From: Klebsiella pneumoniae
GTDB taxonomy: Bacteria; Pseudomonadota; Gammaproteobacteria; Steroidobacterales; Steroidobacteraceae
Reading direction: 5' to 3'
DNA length: 64,000 nucleotides
NCBI GenBank assembly: GCA_945873095.1
Contig: CAMCBU010000001.1
Coordinates: 1 to 64,000, forward strand
The position numbers and the translations under genes are program-made. How positions within the stretch are numbered: position 1 is the first letter of the stretch; each line of letters begins with the position of its first letter. The notes beneath the pieces were generated by a model. That model had not been told where the DNA came from. It did not search any database and saw only the letters and a program-made list of their open reading frames with translations. Positions 1 to 7,523 of the stretch are shown one piece after another.

Positions 1-50
1 ACTTCATCACATCACTCCCGTTTGCACTTGAATCGTGAACGAACAATAAA

Positions 51-85
51 AAACCCCGCATCGGCGGTCGGCCGGTGCGGGGTTT
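51..85. terminator. Bidirectional-looking stem-loop terminator
   Basis: A perfect 10-bp stem (51-60 with 76-85) closes a 15-base loop. On the minus strand it is followed by a run of Ts (the A-run at 47-53 read in reverse), which is the classical intrinsic terminator form. On the plus strand only three Ts end the stem. It most likely ends transcription coming leftward from an off-window partner, or rightward from a gene lying left of the window. Confidence 0.7.
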
Positions 86-300
86 GTCTGATCCTCCTCG
101 GTCGCTGGATCTGGCCCTTGGGCTTCAGACCCCGACAGACAACCCGCACTGGCTGCTTAGGCTTAGCAGCGGCGATAGCCCGACCGCGACCGCGCTGCGC
201 GAAGCAGCGGGCGAACGGCGAGTCGAGAAATCGATGCGGATCATGCAGACAATGTCATCACAGCCACGGTTCGGGTGTCAATCGGGATAACATCCTGTCC
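86..300. other. Leader region of the aminopeptidase gene, no clear gene
   Basis: The aminopeptidase reading frame stays open back to base 22, but the translated stretch from 22 to 300 is Arg/Cys-rich, runs through the 51-85 terminator hairpin and resembles no M17 N-terminus. I see no second gene, and no convincing -35/-10 pair can be picked by eye. Confidence 0.5.
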
Positions 301-1683
301 ATGGTCATCCCCCACGCTCATTCCCGGCCGATTTGGCTCGTCACCGAAGCGGCGGTGCCACGAATCATGGCTGCGCAGGGCAGTGCGGCGCGCGCGGTGT
401 TGTCCGCGCAGAACTTTAATGCAGAGCGTCATCGCGTCGTGCTCTTGCCGAACGAAGCGGGCGACCCGGCAGCGGCGGTCGTGCTCGGCCTCGGCGACCT
501 GGCGTCGCTCGAATTGCTGCGCTGGTGGCACGTCGCGGGCTTGCCCGACAAGCTGCCCGCCGGGCGCTACCACTTCGCCGACCCGCTGGCCGAGAGCGTT
601 CGCTATCAGTGTGAGCTCGGTTGGCGCACCGGCGAATATCGCTATCTACGCTACCGCGCGACACCCAGCAGCGCTCGCGCACAACTGGATACGGCAGGTG
701 GCGAGGCGAGCGAACGAGCCGAGCGCCGTGCAGCTGCGTGCAGCTTCACGCGCGATCTCATCAACACGCCGGCCAACGATCTCGGTCCCGCTGAGCTCGA
801 GACGGCGATGCGGGATTTGGCGGTGCGGCACGGAGCGATGTTTCGCAGCATCGTTGGCGACGATCTGCTCGCCGCAAACTATCCCTTGGTGCATGCCGTC
901 GGCCGGGCGAGCGATCGAGCGCCGCGGCTGCTCGAGTTGCGGTGGGGCAACGAGAGCCACCCGCGGATCACTCTGGTCGGCAAGGGCGTTTGTTTTGATT
1001 CCGGTGGGCTAGATCTGAAGCCCGCCGCGGCAATGCTGTTGATGAAGAAAGACATGGGTGGTGCCGCCGTTGCGCTCGGGCTCGCCAAGGCGCTGATGGA
1101 GCGCGCCGCGCCGTTGCGACTTCGAGTGCTGATCCCGGCGGTGGAGAACGCCGTCGGCAGCAATGCGTTTCGTCCGGGGGATGTTCTGCGCTCGCGTCGC
1201 GGGCTGACGGTCGAAATCGGGAATACGGATGCCGAGGGCAGGTTGGTACTCGCGGATGCGCTGACCGAGGCGCAAAGCGATCGTCCCGACTTGGTGGTCG
1301 ATTTTGCGACGCTGACCGGCGCCGCGCGAGTCGCGCTAGGTCCCGAGCTACCTGCACTGTTTTGCAACGATGTGGCGGTGTCGCAAGCATTGCACCAGCT
1401 CAGCGAGTTGGAGGCGGATCCGGTGTGGCCGCTGCCGCTCTGGGATTCCTACGACGAGGAACTCACCAGCCGAATCGCCGATCTGAACAACGTCTCGAGT
1501 TCGAGCTTCTCGGGTGCGATCTTCGGTGCGCTGTTTCTCCGCCGCTTCATCGAGCCGGGTACGGCTTGGGCCCATTTCGATTTGTACGGTTGGAACGCGC
1601 GCGAGCGCCCCGGCCGACCTGTCGGTGCCGACGCGCAGGTGCTCCGGCTGATGGATCGTTACCTCGCCTTGCGTTTCGGCTGA
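301..1683 (+). CDS. M17 family leucyl aminopeptidase-like metallopeptidase
   Basis: Cytosolic dinuclear-metal aminopeptidase that removes N-terminal residues from peptides. The 460-residue product has the M17 layout: a divergent N-terminal domain to about residue 140, then the catalytic domain. Visible metal and catalytic motifs are GKGVCFDSGGLDLKP (from residue 227), KDMGGAA and NTDAEGRL (308-315), so the Lys, Asp, Glu and Arg positions of the family are all kept. The ATG at 301 is chosen because upstream sequence is not protein-like; no strong Shine-Dalgarno precedes it, so the start is only moderately sure. It is followed 89 bases later by ilvD on the same strand. The N-terminal domain is too divergent to call pepA. 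Confidence 0.88.
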   Translation: MVIPHAHSRPIWLVTEAAVPRIMAAQGSAARAVLSAQNFNAERHRVVLLPNEAGDPAAAVVLGLGDLASLELLRWWHVAGLPDKLPAGRYHFADPLAESVRYQCELGWRTGEYRYLRYRATPSSARAQLDTAGGEASERAERRAAACSFTRDLINTPANDLGPAELETAMRDLAVRHGAMFRSIVGDDLLAANYPLVHAVGRASDRAPRLLELRWGNESHPRITLVGKGVCFDSGGLDLKPAAAMLLMKKDMGGAAVALGLAKALMERAAPLRLRVLIPAVENAVGSNAFRPGDVLRSRRGLTVEIGNTDAEGRLVLADALTEAQSDRPDLVVDFATLTGAARVALGPELPALFCNDVAVSQALHQLSELEADPVWPLPLWDSYDEELTSRIADLNNVSSSSFSGAIFGALFLRRFIEPGTAWAHFDLYGWNARERPGRPVGADAQVLRLMDRYLALRFG

Positions 1684-1734
1684 GCGTTACGACAAAGCGT
1701 AAGCCGGATCCGTCACCAACGTTGATCGAATCCC

Positions 1735-1760
1735 TCCAATCGCAATCTCCAATCGCAATC
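1735..1760 (+). repeat. Perfect 13-bp tandem duplication ahead of ilvD
   Basis: The 13-mer TCCAATCGCAATC occurs twice head to tail (1735-1747 and 1748-1760), ending 12 bases before the ilvD start and just upstream of its GAGG ribosome-binding site. It could be a recent replication-slippage duplication or a doubled binding site in the leader. Sequence alone does not decide. Confidence 0.8.
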
Positions 1761-1772
1761 TTTGAGGCTGTC

Positions 1773-3479
1773 ATGACTCGTAAGCGTTCCTCGAAAACCC
1801 CCGCGGCTCCAGTGCAGAGCGACCCACGCCGGTGGTCGCGTCTCGTCGTCGATGGACCGAAACAAACGCCGTCACGCGCGATGTTGCGCGCCGTGGGTTT
1901 CACGGATGCGGATTTCAAGAAGCCACAAATCGGCATCGCCTCGACGTGGGCGAATCTTACGCCCTGCAACATGCACATCAATGATTTGGCCAAAGAGGCC
2001 GAAGCGGGCGCCAATGCGGCCGGAGGTAAGGGGGTGCTGTTCAACACCATCACGGTGTCCGATGGCATCTCGATGGGCTCACCGGGCATGCGTTACTCGT
2101 TGGTTTCGCGTGAGGTGATCGCCGATTCCATCGAGACCGTGGTCGGTGCCGAAGGCTTCGACGGCCTCGTCGCGATCGGTGGCTGCGATAAAAATATGCC
2201 GGGGTGCGCGATCGCACTTGCGCGTCTCGATCGTCCGGCGGTGTTCGTTTACGGTGGCACGATCCGCCTCGGCGCCGAACGTCGCGATATCGTGTCGGTG
2301 TTCGAGGCGGTCGGCGGGCATGCTGCAGGCAAGGTCAGTGATCGCGAGTTGTTGGAGGTCGAGCGCACCGCAATCCCCGGCCCCGGCAGCTGCGGGGGCA
2401 TGTACACCGCCAACACGATGGCTTCGGCGATAGAAGCGCTCGGCATGTCCTTGCCCGACAGCTCGGCACAGGATGCGATCAGTCCGAACAAACGGCTCGA
2501 CTGCCGCAAGGCGGGCGAGGCGGTGGTCGCCCTCGTGAAGGCCGGTATCACGCCGAGACAGATCATGACGCGCAAGGCCTTCGAGAACGCCATCACCGTC
2601 ACGATCGCACTCGGTGGCTCGACCAATGCGGTGCTGCACATGCTGGCCATCGCGCGAGCGGCACAAGTGAAGTTGTCGCTCGATGATTTCACGCGGATCG
2701 GCAAGCGTGTACCGGTGCTCGCGGATCTGCGCCCAAGTGGCAAATACGCGATGTCGGAATTGATCGCGATCGGTGGAATACAGCCGTTGATGAAGCGATT
2801 ACTCGAGCGGGGCCTGTTGCACGGCGATTGCTTGACGGTCACGGGCAAAACGATGGCGGAGAATCTGCGTCATGTTCGCGATTACCCAAAGAATCAAAAA
2901 ATCATTCAACCCTTCTCCGCACCCATCAAAGCCGATAGTCATCTCGTCGTGATGTACGGTGGCGTCGCGCCCGAGGGGGCTGTCGCCAAGATTACGGGCA
3001 AGGAGGGGCTCGCGTTCGAAGGGCGCGCGCGCGTGTTCGACGGCGAAGAGAAAGCGACTGCCGCGATACTCGCCGGCAAGGTCAAAGGCGGTGATGTCGT
3101 CGTCATTCGTTACGAGGGACCTCGCGGTGGACCGGGCATGCGCGAGATGTTGAGCCCGACGGGCGCGATCATGGGCCTCGGACTTGGCGACAAAGTTGCG
3201 TTGATCACCGACGGGCGTTTCTCCGGTGGCAGTCACGGCTTTGTGGTCGGCCACATTTCACCCGAAGCGGCCAGTGGCGGTCCGATTGCGCTCATTCGTA
3301 ACGGCGATCGCATTCGCATCGATGCATCGACGCGACGTATCGATCTGGATGTCGGTGTGCAGGAAATGCGCGCGCGCGCGCGGACGTGGAAACCACCGAA
3401 GCCGTACACCACCACCGGTGTTCTGGCCAAGTATGCGCGCTCGGTCAGCAGTGCATCGTTGGGGGCTGTCACCGATTGA
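1773..3479 (+). CDS. ilvD: Dihydroxy-acid dehydratase
   Basis: Catalyses dehydration of 2,3-dihydroxy-isovalerate and 2,3-dihydroxy-3-methylvalerate to the 2-oxo acids in valine and isoleucine synthesis. The 568-residue product carries the IlvD/Edd signatures: TPCNMH, the Fe-S motif GGCDKNMPGC, the second Cys in GPGSCGGMYTANTM, and the C-terminal DGRFSGGSHGFVVGH. ATG at 1773 has GAGG five bases upstream; the frame extends further 5' but overlaps the aminopeptidase coding region, so the earlier start is rejected. No other ilv gene is adjacent. A 6-phosphogluconate dehydratase role is less likely, since length and motifs match IlvD. Confidence 0.95.
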   Translation: MTRKRSSKTPAAPVQSDPRRWSRLVVDGPKQTPSRAMLRAVGFTDADFKKPQIGIASTWANLTPCNMHINDLAKEAEAGANAAGGKGVLFNTITVSDGISMGSPGMRYSLVSREVIADSIETVVGAEGFDGLVAIGGCDKNMPGCAIALARLDRPAVFVYGGTIRLGAERRDIVSVFEAVGGHAAGKVSDRELLEVERTAIPGPGSCGGMYTANTMASAIEALGMSLPDSSAQDAISPNKRLDCRKAGEAVVALVKAGITPRQIMTRKAFENAITVTIALGGSTNAVLHMLAIARAAQVKLSLDDFTRIGKRVPVLADLRPSGKYAMSELIAIGGIQPLMKRLLERGLLHGDCLTVTGKTMAENLRHVRDYPKNQKIIQPFSAPIKADSHLVVMYGGVAPEGAVAKITGKEGLAFEGRARVFDGEEKATAAILAGKVKGGDVVVIRYEGPRGGPGMREMLSPTGAIMGLGLGDKVALITDGRFSGGSHGFVVGHISPEAASGGPIALIRNGDRIRIDASTRRIDLDVGVQEMRARARTWKPPKPYTTTGVLAKYARSVSSASLGAVTD

Positions 3480-3859
3480 TTCCCGATGTCCGCCTCTCGC
3501 GTCCACATGAAGTTTCGGTGAAGGTGGGTTGTCAGTCACGACCACCGCGGTTAAAGTTGGCGCCGGTTAGGGGGATCAGCAAGGGACTGCACTGGCGCTG
3601 ATGGTGTCTGCCTCACGGCGGCGCACATCAGGAGTAGGGAAGTGTCTTGCCGCCTCCAGCCCATTCCGCCCGCTGAAAAAGACGGCGCCTCGCAAAGAAG
3701 CGCTCGTCATCGGATGTGTACGGAATGAGGGTTCTCCCGATCGGCTCACGCCTCCAAAGGCGAGTGCCGGACGGGAGTCGACGGTTGCGCGGGGTCGCCA
3801 CAGCAGATAGCTTGGCGGCCCGCAGTTTCGCGACCATTGGATAGCGACCACGAGAGACC
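3480..3859. other. 380-bp intergenic stretch between ilvD and tonB
   Basis: No plausible gene: the short frames here lack family features and good start sites. It should contain the ilvD 3' end and the promoter of the tonB-exb operon, but I can identify neither an intrinsic terminator with a T-run nor a -35/-10 pair with confidence. No riboswitch consensus was recognised. Confidence 0.4.
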
Positions 3860-4480
3860 ATGGCCCGCTACGTAGAACAGAACAACTCACGCCGTATGGC
3901 CGTATTCGGGGCCATCATCGGATTCCATTTGCTGTTGGTGTATGGGCTCGTTAGTGGCCTCGCCCGCAAGGTCGTCGAGGTGGTTGCGCCGCCTCTCGTC
4001 ACCGACATCATCGAAGAGATTAAGCCGGAGGATAAGCCGCCACCGCCGCCGCCGCCGCAAATGGAGCGCCCGCCGGTGCAAGTGCCGCCGCCGGATGTCG
4101 TCATCGATATCCCGATGGAAACGCAGACCACCGCCATCAGCAACGTCACCGATAAGCCCGCGCCGGCTGTGGTCGCACCGCCCGCACCGCGTGTCGTGAT
4201 GGCGCCTGCGAAGATTGGTCGCATGCCCTCGAGCGAAGACTATTACCCAGCCGCCTCGAAGCGCGCTGAGGAGCAGGGTTCGGCGACCGTGCGCGTCTGC
4301 GTCGACTCCAAGGGCAAGCTGCTTGGTGACCCGCAGGTTGCGCAGACCTCTGGCTTCCCGCGCCTCGATGAAGGTGCGGTCAAGCTAGCACGGGCTGGTC
4401 GCTATCAACCGGGCACCGCCAACGGTCAACCGCAAGAGCAGTCTTGCGTGTCCTTCCGCGTCAAGTTTGAGATCAAGTAA
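3860..4480 (+). CDS. tonB: TonB-family energy transducer
   Basis: Links the inner-membrane proton-motive-force motor to TonB-dependent outer-membrane receptors. The 206-residue product has one N-terminal membrane anchor (about 14-33), a Pro-rich periplasmic spacer with seven consecutive prolines (60-66) and more PP pairs to about residue 110, then a TonB C-terminal domain (about 120-206) with SGFPRLDEGAVKLAR. Cys147 and Cys196 both lie in the periplasmic domain and might pair. Start ATG follows a weak GAGA site. It is first in an operon with exbB (23-base gap) and two exbD genes. Target receptors are not in the window. Confidence 0.9.
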   Translation: MARYVEQNNSRRMAVFGAIIGFHLLLVYGLVSGLARKVVEVVAPPLVTDIIEEIKPEDKPPPPPPPQMERPPVQVPPPDVVIDIPMETQTTAISNVTDKPAPAVVAPPAPRVVMAPAKIGRMPSSEDYYPAASKRAEEQGSATVRVCVDSKGKLLGDPQVAQTSGFPRLDEGAVKLARAGRYQPGTANGQPQEQSCVSFRVKFEIK

Positions 4481-4503
4481 AGAGTTCACCCGCTGAGGAA
4501 ATC

Positions 4504-5235
4504 ATGGAAAACGAAGTAGCCACCGCAGTAGTCGAGAACCCGTACGGCCTCGGAGCTCTCTGGGAACAGGGAGATTTCGTCGCCAAGGGCACGCTCATCA
4601 TCATGGTCATCATGTCGTTGACGTCTTGGTACGTCATCATCATGAAGTTCCTTGACCAGCGTAAGCTTTTGGCCTCGGCCAAGCTTGCGGAACAAAAGTT
4701 TTGGACGGCCGGATCCGTCAACGAAGCCGTTGACCGTCTGCCGAAGGGCGACACCTTCCGCACGATCGCTGAGGATGGCGTCCGCGCCCGTCAGCATCAC
4801 GAAGGTCGCTTCAACGAGCGCGTCGATCTACATGAGTGGATCACGTTGTCGCTGCAGCGCTCGATCGAGGGGATCAACATGAACCTCACCGGTGGTCTGC
4901 CGTGGCTTGCGACGGTGGGCTCGACGGCGCCGTTCGTCGGCCTGTTCGGTACGGTGTGGGGCATCTATCACGCCCTCGTCGCGATCGGCGTATCGGGCCA
5001 GGCGAGCATCGACAAGGTCGCTGGGCCGGTCGGTGAGGCGCTCATCATGACTGCCATCGGTCTCGCGGTCGCCGTTCCGGCGGTCATGGGATACAACTGG
5101 CTGATCCGTCGCAACAAGGCCGTGCAGGAAGAGCTCGCGAGCTTCACGAACGACCTGCATGCGTTCCTGGTTGGCGGTGCGCGTATCCCGCTGCCGACTT
5201 CGGCTGCTCCGGCTGCCGCTGCTGCCAAGAAGTAA
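4504..5235 (+). CDS. exbB: MotA/TolQ/ExbB proton-channel protein
   Basis: Pentameric inner-membrane stator of the TonB energising motor. The 243-residue product has three predicted membrane helices (about 29-50, 130-160, 178-200). The family signature GLPWLATVGSTAPFVGLFGT precedes helix 2, and the acidic residue in GPVGEALIMTAIGL corresponds to the conserved channel Glu. The C-terminus is an Ala/Pro/Lys tail. Strong GAGGAA ribosome-binding site. It lies between tonB and two exbD genes, which favours ExbB over TolQ; no pal, tolA or tolB is present. Confidence 0.93.
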   Translation: MENEVATAVVENPYGLGALWEQGDFVAKGTLIIMVIMSLTSWYVIIMKFLDQRKLLASAKLAEQKFWTAGSVNEAVDRLPKGDTFRTIAEDGVRARQHHEGRFNERVDLHEWITLSLQRSIEGINMNLTGGLPWLATVGSTAPFVGLFGTVWGIYHALVAIGVSGQASIDKVAGPVGEALIMTAIGLAVAVPAVMGYNWLIRRNKAVQEELASFTNDLHAFLVGGARIPLPTSAAPAAAAAKK

Positions 5236-5261
5236 TCGACGACAATCATTCTCGGGTGAAC

Positions 5262-5303
5262 GCCTGAGGTGCATCGAGTTGGGTGCACCTCAGGCTCCTG
5301 AGG
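5262..5303 (+). promoter_or_regulatory. Strong stem-loop between exbB and exbD1
   Basis: A perfect 12-bp stem (5262-5273 with 5284-5295) has a 10-base loop. Its 3' arm overlaps a second inverted repeat, CCTCAGG (5288-5294) and CCTGAGG (5297-5303), so two pairings compete for the same bases. No T-run follows, so this is not a standard terminator. It lies six bases before the GAGGA ribosome-binding site (5309-5313) of exbD1. mRNA processing or translational control that sets the ExbB:ExbD ratio is plausible but inferred. Confidence 0.65.
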
Positions 5304-5322
5304 CAGACGAGGAAAACAGTTC

Positions 5323-5757
5323 ATGGCGATGAGTCTCGGTTCTGGCAGCGAAGAAGAACTCAACAGCACGATCAACACGACTCCGCTCGTGGACGTCATG
5401 CTGGTGTTGCTCATCATCTTCCTCATCACGATTCCGGTGATCACGAAGACGGTCAAGGTGTCCCTGCCCAAGGCAGCCAACATCGCGACCGAAACCAAAC
5501 CCGAGAACATCACCATCGCGGTCGATTCTCAGGGAAACATCTACTGGAACAACGAACAGGTCGCCGGTCGCGACCAGTTGGTCGAAATGATCAAGGCTGA
5601 AGCCATCAAGGACCCCCAGCCTGAGATCCACATCCGCGGCGATGCCAACTCGCGCTACGAAGACGTCGGTCGCGTGCTGTACTCGGTGCAGCGCGGCGGT
5701 ATCGTCAAGGTCGGCTTCATCACCGAGCCTGATCGCGGCATCCGCGGCACGCGCTGA
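5323..5757 (+). CDS. exbD: ExbD/TolR-family protein, first copy
   Basis: Periplasm-facing motor component whose membrane helix sits inside the ExbB pentamer. The 144-residue product has a short cytoplasmic N-terminus, one helix (about 24-44) beginning with TTPLVDVMLVLL, where Asp24 is the expected proton-carrying residue, and a periplasmic domain. ATG is nine bases after GAGGA. A second exbD follows after 24 bases. The two differ clearly in the periplasmic part (IYWNNEQVAGRDQL versus VLWNGTVVDNLDKL), so they are diverged paralogues and not a recent duplication. Confidence 0.93.
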   Translation: MAMSLGSGSEEELNSTINTTPLVDVMLVLLIIFLITIPVITKTVKVSLPKAANIATETKPENITIAVDSQGNIYWNNEQVAGRDQLVEMIKAEAIKDPQPEIHIRGDANSRYEDVGRVLYSVQRGGIVKVGFITEPDRGIRGTR

Positions 5758-5781
5758 TCGAACGTTTAGGAGTCCATAGTC

Positions 5782-6204
5782 ATGGGTATGAATGTAGGCG
5801 GTAGCGATCAAGGCGCGATGTGTGACATCAACACCACGCCGCTCATCGACGTCATGCTGGTGTTGCTGATCATGTTCATCATCACCATCCCGGTGATGAC
5901 GCACGCGGTGAAGCTCGACATGCCGCGTCCAACCAATGCACCCCCGCCGCCGGTTCCGCCGGAGGTCATCGACATCGAAATCGATTTCGACGGCACGGTT
6001 CTTTGGAACGGCACGGTCGTCGACAACCTCGACAAACTCGAAACGTATTTCCGACAAGAGTCGCAGAAGGACCCGCAACCCGAGTTGCACATGCGTCCCG
6101 ACAAGCGCGCGAAGTACGATGTGGTGGCCAAAGTGCTTGCATCGGCGCAGCGAAATCGTATGAAGAAGATCGGCTTCGTCAACGTGGCGGAGTTCCAGGA
6201 ATAA
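5782..6204 (+). CDS. exbD: ExbD/TolR-family protein, second copy
   Basis: Second ExbD of the operon, 140 residues, with TTPLIDVMLVLLIMF and the key Asp at residue 23, a single membrane helix and a periplasmic domain with a PPPPVPPE linker. TAGGAG lies ten bases before the ATG. Tandem exbD genes after exbB are known in Xanthomonas-type tonB operons; there the second ExbD is not always needed for iron uptake. An intrinsic terminator follows 38 bases after the stop codon. Confidence 0.93.
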   Translation: MGMNVGGSDQGAMCDINTTPLIDVMLVLLIMFIITIPVMTHAVKLDMPRPTNAPPPPVPPEVIDIEIDFDGTVLWNGTVVDNLDKLETYFRQESQKDPQPELHMRPDKRAKYDVVAKVLASAQRNRMKKIGFVNVAEFQE

Positions 6205-6242
6205 GGGACGTCGCCAGGTTTGTAGCAGGTCTGGAAACATCT

Positions 6243-6278
6243 TCGCCGCATCCCCGATCGGGTGCGGCGATTTTTTTT
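6243..6278 (+). terminator. Intrinsic terminator after exbD2, abutting the next gene
   Basis: An 8-bp stem (6243-6250 with 6263-6270), extended inside by CCC/GGG pairing, is followed at once by eight Ts (6271-6278). The ribosome-binding site of the TPR gene starts only three bases later, so the TPR genes are reached by read-through or from a promoter that overlaps this hairpin. Confidence 0.85.
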
Positions 6279-6290
6279 ATGAGGAAAGTC

Positions 6291-7499
6291 ATGAACAAGT
6301 TCGTCGCTCTGATCCCCGCCGTGTTGGTCGCCGCTTCGGTTTTCGCGCCCGTCGCCGATGCGCAGGCTGCCAAAAATAGTGCGGCCGCCGCCAAGACCTT
6401 GGCCGCGGCCCAAGCCGCCAGCAAGGCGAACCGTTGGGCGGAGTGCATCGCCAAGGCACGCGACGCGCAGGGTGTGGCTGGCAAAAACGCCTACGACGAT
6501 TTCATCGCCAACGAGCTCATCGGCTTCTGCGCGACGCGCTCGAACGATTTCGCCTCGGCGGTGAAGGCCTATGAAACCAACCTCGGTTCTTCGTTCGTCG
6601 ACGCCAAAGCCGCGCCGGCGCGAACCAAGGCAATTTTGCAGCTGTACTACAGCATGAAGAGCTATCCGAAGGTCATCGAATACGGTCAAAAGATGATCAA
6701 AGACGGTTCGGCGGACGCCGATACCTACCTGCTCGTCGCGCAGACCTATTACCAGCAGGGCGACAACAAGGCGACACGCGACTTCGTCGGTAAATGGATC
6801 GCCGATCAGGAGCGTCGCGGTCAGCGGCCGCGCGAAAACGCCATCCAGATGTACGTCACGGCCTGCATGAAGCTCAAAGACGAGGCTTGCTCGGCAAAGG
6901 GCTTCGAGAAGCTCGTCACCTATTACCCGAACCCCGCTGGCTGGGCGAACCTGATGCAATCTTTGTTTGCGAGTCGTAACGACGCTGCCGCGTTCGGCGC
7001 GTATCGGCTCGCGATGGACGTGGGTGCGATGGGCGGCGCCTCGGACTACACCGAGATGGCGCAGCGCGCCATCGAGCTGAACATCCCAGCCGAGGCACAA
7101 AAGACCCTCGAGGCGGCTTTCGCGAAGAACGCCTTCACCGAGAAGCGCGATGTCGATCGCAACACACGCTTGCTCAACGCCGCCAAGGAGCGTGCCGCCG
7201 CATCAAAAGCCAGTGTGGCGAAACAGGAGCGCGATGCGGCCGCCGGCAAGAGTGGCGATGCCGACCTTGCAGTCGGTCAAGTCCACCTCAGCCTCGGTGA
7301 CGCCGCGAGCGCCGTGAAGGCGATTCAGCGCGGTGTCGCGAAGGGTAACCTGACCAATGCGGCCGAGGCGCAGCTCGTGCTTGGCATCGCACAGCTGCGT
7401 GCCGGCAACAAGGGCGAAGCCACCAAGGCTTTCAAGGCTGTCAAAGGTGACGCGGATCTCGAGCGCGTCGCGAAACTTTGGGCGCTGCGCGCCAACTAA
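6291..7499 (+). CDS. Exported tetratricopeptide-repeat-type protein, copy 1
   Basis: The 402-residue product has a Sec signal peptide (Met-Asn-Lys start, hydrophobic core, cleavage probably after ADAQA near residue 26). The rest is Ala-rich helical repeat sequence with TPR-like hallmarks such as LLVAQTYYQQGD and AVKAYETNLG. It should be periplasmic. ATG 6291 is preferred over 6279 because GAGGAAAG lies between them. The downstream gene is a clear paralogue: both share W-A-x-C-I near the N-terminus, EL(I/V)GFCA, and a C-terminal LW-x-LR. Placement after tonB-exbBDD suggests a scaffold for a TonB-dependent process, which is inference. No enzyme motif seen. Confidence 0.75.
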   Translation: MNKFVALIPAVLVAASVFAPVADAQAAKNSAAAAKTLAAAQAASKANRWAECIAKARDAQGVAGKNAYDDFIANELIGFCATRSNDFASAVKAYETNLGSSFVDAKAAPARTKAILQLYYSMKSYPKVIEYGQKMIKDGSADADTYLLVAQTYYQQGDNKATRDFVGKWIADQERRGQRPRENAIQMYVTACMKLKDEACSAKGFEKLVTYYPNPAGWANLMQSLFASRNDAAAFGAYRLAMDVGAMGGASDYTEMAQRAIELNIPAEAQKTLEAAFAKNAFTEKRDVDRNTRLLNAAKERAAASKASVAKQERDAAAGKSGDADLAVGQVHLSLGDAASAVKAIQRGVAKGNLTNAAEAQLVLGIAQLRAGNKGEATKAFKAVKGDADLERVAKLWALRAN

Positions 7500-7523
7500 G
7501 GCGTCGCACAAGAGGTGAATTTC

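Noticed and set aside
22-300. N-terminal extension of the aminopeptidase frame back to base 22
   Set aside because: It translates through a terminator hairpin, is Cys/Arg-rich and has no M17 character.
3369-3382. Alternating GC run that could form Z-DNA or a microsatellite
   Set aside because: It encodes ordinary Arg/Ala codons inside ilvD and is too short to call a repeat element.
4042-4066. Proline-codon repeat in tonB as a possible slippage site
   Set aside because: Pro-rich tracts are a normal TonB spacer feature and the frame is intact.
5290-6240. 316-codon minus-strand frame over exbD1 and exbD2
   Set aside because: Antisense shadow; rich in Asp/His/Arg with no start site.
5808-7100. 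430-codon open frame on the minus strand
   Set aside because: Antisense shadow of exbD2 and the first TPR gene; composition follows the codon periodicity of the sense genes.
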